This document shows positions 39,787-41,705 of a DNA stretch of 41,705 nt, in pieces. The position numbers and the translations under genes were made by a program. The notes below the pieces were generated by a model that was not told where the DNA came from, searched no databases, and saw only the letters and a list, made by a program, of their open reading frames with translations. Origin of the DNA: Paludibacteraceae bacterium (GTDB lineage: Bacteria > Bacteroidota > Bacteroidia > Bacteroidales > Paludibacteraceae); the NCBI GenBank assembly GCA_017384225.1, contig JAFNUD010000008.1:1-41705 (forward strand), in the 5' to 3' direction. Position 1 is the stretch's first letter. Each line of letters begins with the position of its first letter.

Positions 39787-41181
39787 CTATTTTTCGCTTT
39801 GTAACATCTCGTATAGGAAATGATACAGTTCTCGGGTGGGGATTCCTATCTTTTGTGCAATGCGGCGTTTGAAGGTGCTGACGCCCGTAGCGGAGTAGTG
39901 CATCCAATCAGCTAAATCCTCCAGCGAGGCGTTGGGATAAAGGAGCATATAGGTACAGAAGACATTCTCGCGGTTAGAGAGTTGGTAGGTCTCCAGTTGA
40001 GATAGCCAGTCGTGGAGTTGGGTGTCTAAGTCTTTTTTGAGTTCGTTGTAGTCATTCCATTGTTTGCAAGGGCGTGGGTAGGTAGCACGAATGTCGGAGA
40101 GTTGAGCACCGATAGATAGGTCTTCTATCTGATTATGAGCTACTTGCAGGCGGCGGACAGCATATCGGCGGTGCAGCACGATAGCAATGACCAATAGCAG
40201 GCAAGCCACAAGAAGAGATAGGAGCGTGATCCATGCCCAGCGATAAGGATAAGGGTTTGCTAGATGCTCTTCTAACAGCGTTTGCGCGCCGTTGTAGTTG
40301 CCTACACTCTGCATCAAGAGTTCGTTAGCATCTTGTCGCGCGTGCGCATACGTGCTCAGTTTATCTATATCTGCGCGTGCCTTGGCATCTTGCATGAGGC
40401 AGTAATAGGCATTGACCAGATCGTTGGGGTCAGCAGATTGCTCAACAATGATTTGTGCGTAAGGCAAAGCCGCTGCTTGGTTGCCCATGTCCAAATAGAC
40501 TTGCATGAGTTTCTTGTAGGTGTAGAACTTGTCTTCCTCATATTCCCAAAGGTGTAAGGCTTGGTGGAAGTAGTAGAGGGCAGAGTCGTATTGGAGCTGC
40601 TCGTAGAAATAGAGTCCTTTGGTCTCGTTGTAGCGTGCGAGGTAGTAGTTGTCTAATTGGTAGGACTGTGCGATACGGAGCACGCTATCTGCCTGAGTAT
40701 AGTGTTGGAGGCAGGTATGAAACTCGCTAACATCCAATAGGGTATGCGCAAAGTACCAGTCTTTACCACTGGCTTTGAACGCCTCATTGGCACGAATGAA
40801 GAAGATGAGGGCAAGGCTGTCACTCTCGTTTTGTTTGCTGATATGCGCCAAGCAGGAGTTGATGCGCCCGCGATAGATAGGATCGTCTATCTGCGCGCGG
40901 TCAGCAGCGATATAATGCTCTGCGGCTTGGGTGATCTGGTCAGCAAGACTGAAATGACGTCCTATATAGTAGTGGGCTTTGCCGAGTTGGTTGTGTGCGA
41001 AGAGTCTGCCGAAAGGATTATCGAGTGTGCGGATAGCTTGCTGCAGCGCTGCGGTGTCATCGTAGAGGGTGTGCTCGGTTTGGTCGAGACTATCAGCAAG
41101 ACAAATTACCAGCTTCGCCTCCTGCCAATGGCAAGAGGATAGCAAACTAATCAATATTATGACCAAACAGATATTTCGCAT
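39787..41181 (-). CDS. Membrane TPR protein with C-terminal helix-turn-helix (Bacteroidales TPR/HTH regulator)
   Basis: 464 residues from the ATG at 41181; the longer frame starts with a TTG inside the -7 box. The N-terminal signal ends in a lipobox (LLSSC, Cys17). TPR-like helices follow (about 60-300), for example YDSALYYFHQALHLWEYEE. A single transmembrane helix (about 316-337) follows, then a linker and a C-terminal helix-turn-helix (401-464; LSNRENVFCTYMLL, then SLEDLADWMHYSATGVSTFK). This layout is typical of Bacteroidales membrane-bound regulators that sense outside or periplasmic signals. The target is unknown; the nearby BspA-like and methyltransferase genes are candidates. Confidence 0.85.
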   Translation of the reverse strand: MRNICLVIILISLLSSCHWQEAKLVICLADSLDQTEHTLYDDTAALQQAIRTLDNPFGRLFAHNQLGKAHYYIGRHFSLADQITQAAEHYIAADRAQIDDPIYRGRINSCLAHISKQNESDSLALIFFIRANEAFKASGKDWYFAHTLLDVSEFHTCLQHYTQADSVLRIAQSYQLDNYYLARYNETKGLYFYEQLQYDSALYYFHQALHLWEYEEDKFYTYKKLMQVYLDMGNQAAALPYAQIIVEQSADPNDLVNAYYCLMQDAKARADIDKLSTYAHARQDANELLMQSVGNYNGAQTLLEEHLANPYPYRWAWITLLSLLVACLLLVIAIVLHRRYAVRRLQVAHNQIEDLSIGAQLSDIRATYPRPCKQWNDYNELKKDLDTQLHDWLSQLETYQLSNRENVFCTYMLLYPNASLEDLADWMHYSATGVSTFKRRIAQKIGIPTRELYHFLYEMLQSEK

Positions 41182-41199
41182 GGTAGCTGATTTCGTTTG

Positions 41200-41231
41200 C
41201 AAAGGTAGTGAAAATATTGGACTTTGGCAAG
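41200..41231 (-). promoter_or_regulatory. Promoter of the TPR/HTH regulator
   Basis: On the minus strand CTTG (41228-41231), 20 nt, then TACCTTTG (41200-41207). The ATG at 41181 is 18 nt beyond the -7 box, giving a leader of about 12 nt. Confidence 0.85.
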
Positions 41232-41340
41232 TGAATATGTGGAATGTACATGTTTTTGCGTAAATAAGTACTGATAATGTGGCAGTTGTATGGATTTTGT
41301 ACAGATACTGTATTTGGTGTAAAGTGTAAAGGCAGGGGAT

Positions 41341-41380
41341 ATAAAAAAGAACTACCCAGCCATTTAGCTGGGTAGTTCTT
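41341..41380 (-). terminator. Terminator after exbD
   Basis: AAGAACTACCCAGC (41347-41360) and GCTGGGTAGTTCTT (41367-41380) form a 14-bp stem with a 6-nt loop. On the minus strand a run of six T residues ends the hairpin. Confidence 0.93.
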
Positions 41381-41406
41381 AGCAGTATATCTATTGGTAA
41401 GATAGA

Positions 41407-41703
41407 TTAGTAGGATGTGCGTTGGGTAGCAGCGTAGCTGATCTTCAGTGCGTATGCACGGCGAAGTTCTTGCTTGATGTCTGCGATAATACCCATCTTT
41501 GTCTCCTTATCTGCCTTGATAGACACGGTCATCAAACCTTGGTCAGACTCTTTCATAGAAGAACGCTCGTTGATGATGTAATCACCAATCTCCTTAGCGT
41601 CAGCGAAAGCGTCGTCCAATTGGATACGTGTCTCAGCACCGTATTGCTTGCGGAACTCAGCAGTAGGAGTACCTACATAGATGTAACGAACCAATGATTT
41701 CTT
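41407..41703 (-). CDS. exbD: ExbD/TolR-family biopolymer transporter, 5' partial
   Basis: The C-terminal 98 residues of an ExbD-type protein; the frame runs out of the window (KKSLVRYIYVG is the first readable part). The segments RIQLDDAFADAKEIGDYI, GLMTVSIKADKETKMGII and DIKQELRRAYALKISYAA match the periplasmic domain of Bacteroidales ExbD proteins. ExbD works with ExbB and TonB to energise outer-membrane transport. The N-terminal membrane helix and the partners lie outside. It ends in a strong terminator. Confidence 0.9.
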   Translation of the reverse strand, partial: KKSLVRYIYVGTPTAEFRKQYGAETRIQLDDAFADAKEIGDYIINERSSMKESDQGLMTVSIKADKETKMGIIADIKQELRRAYALKISYAATQRTSY

Positions 41704-41705
41704 CT

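Overview
The window looks like chromosomal DNA of a member of the order Bacteroidales (Bacteroidota). Support comes from ten well-formed Bacteroidetes-type promoters (TTG at about -33, TAnnTTTG at about -7), the gliding/T9SS-associated lipoprotein GldD, a BspA-type leucine-rich surface protein with a T9SS-like C-terminal tail, a glycogen cluster of the Bacteroides type (GT4, GH57, debranching enzyme), and absent Shine-Dalgarno sequences. I would not name a genus.

Layout. 1-600: 3' part of a plus-strand AAA/DUF4143 ATPase, then a terminator and a hairpin-rich non-coding patch. 820-3362 (minus): class II aldolase and an acetate/succinate CoA-transferase, behind a promoter embedded in an 18-bp inverted repeat. 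3559-12435 (minus): one long co-oriented run, pta-ackA, a cytoplasmic GH13 amylase, a UbiA prenyltransferase, maf, dacB, birA and rfbB. 12968: tRNA with CAT anticodon (probably Ile2). 13090-22211 (minus): potABCD polyamine transporter followed without gaps by a 975-residue periplasmic TPR protein and an outer-membrane barrel. 22352-23340 (minus): an alpha/beta hydrolase and tRNA-Leu(TAA). 23504-29284 (minus): manC, debranching enzyme, GT4 glycogen synthase-like enzyme and a GH57 protein. 29607-34312 (plus): gldD, pcrB, tadA, a 7TM-HD phosphohydrolase and dus, tightly coupled. 34371-41181 (minus): giant BspA-like protein, a SAM methyltransferase and a membrane TPR/HTH regulator, each with its own promoter. 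41407-end: 3' part of exbD.

How the genes work together. The aldolase, CoA-transferase and Pta-AckA fit a glycolytic, acetate/succinate-producing fermenter; the GH13 amylase and the GT4/GH57/debranching cluster fit storage-glycogen turnover. UbiA (7504-8484) and PcrB (30170-30895) are candidates for two successive steps of archaeal-type ether-lipid synthesis. The pot operon could link inner-membrane polyamine import to a periplasmic scaffold and an outer-membrane pore.

The most noteworthy things are: a uniform promoter grammar with exactly 20 bp spacing and a TTGC extension in all ten promoters; near-identical divergent promoters between manC and gldD; an ABABA internal duplication in the BspA-like gene with an 11-bp tandem array in its leader; a GH57 protein lacking the expected catalytic Asp; a PotD with a C-terminal membrane anchor and a PotA with a duplicated C-terminal domain; and short imperfect word repeats at operon-internal gene junctions. 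No CRISPR array, insertion sequence or obvious defence system was seen.
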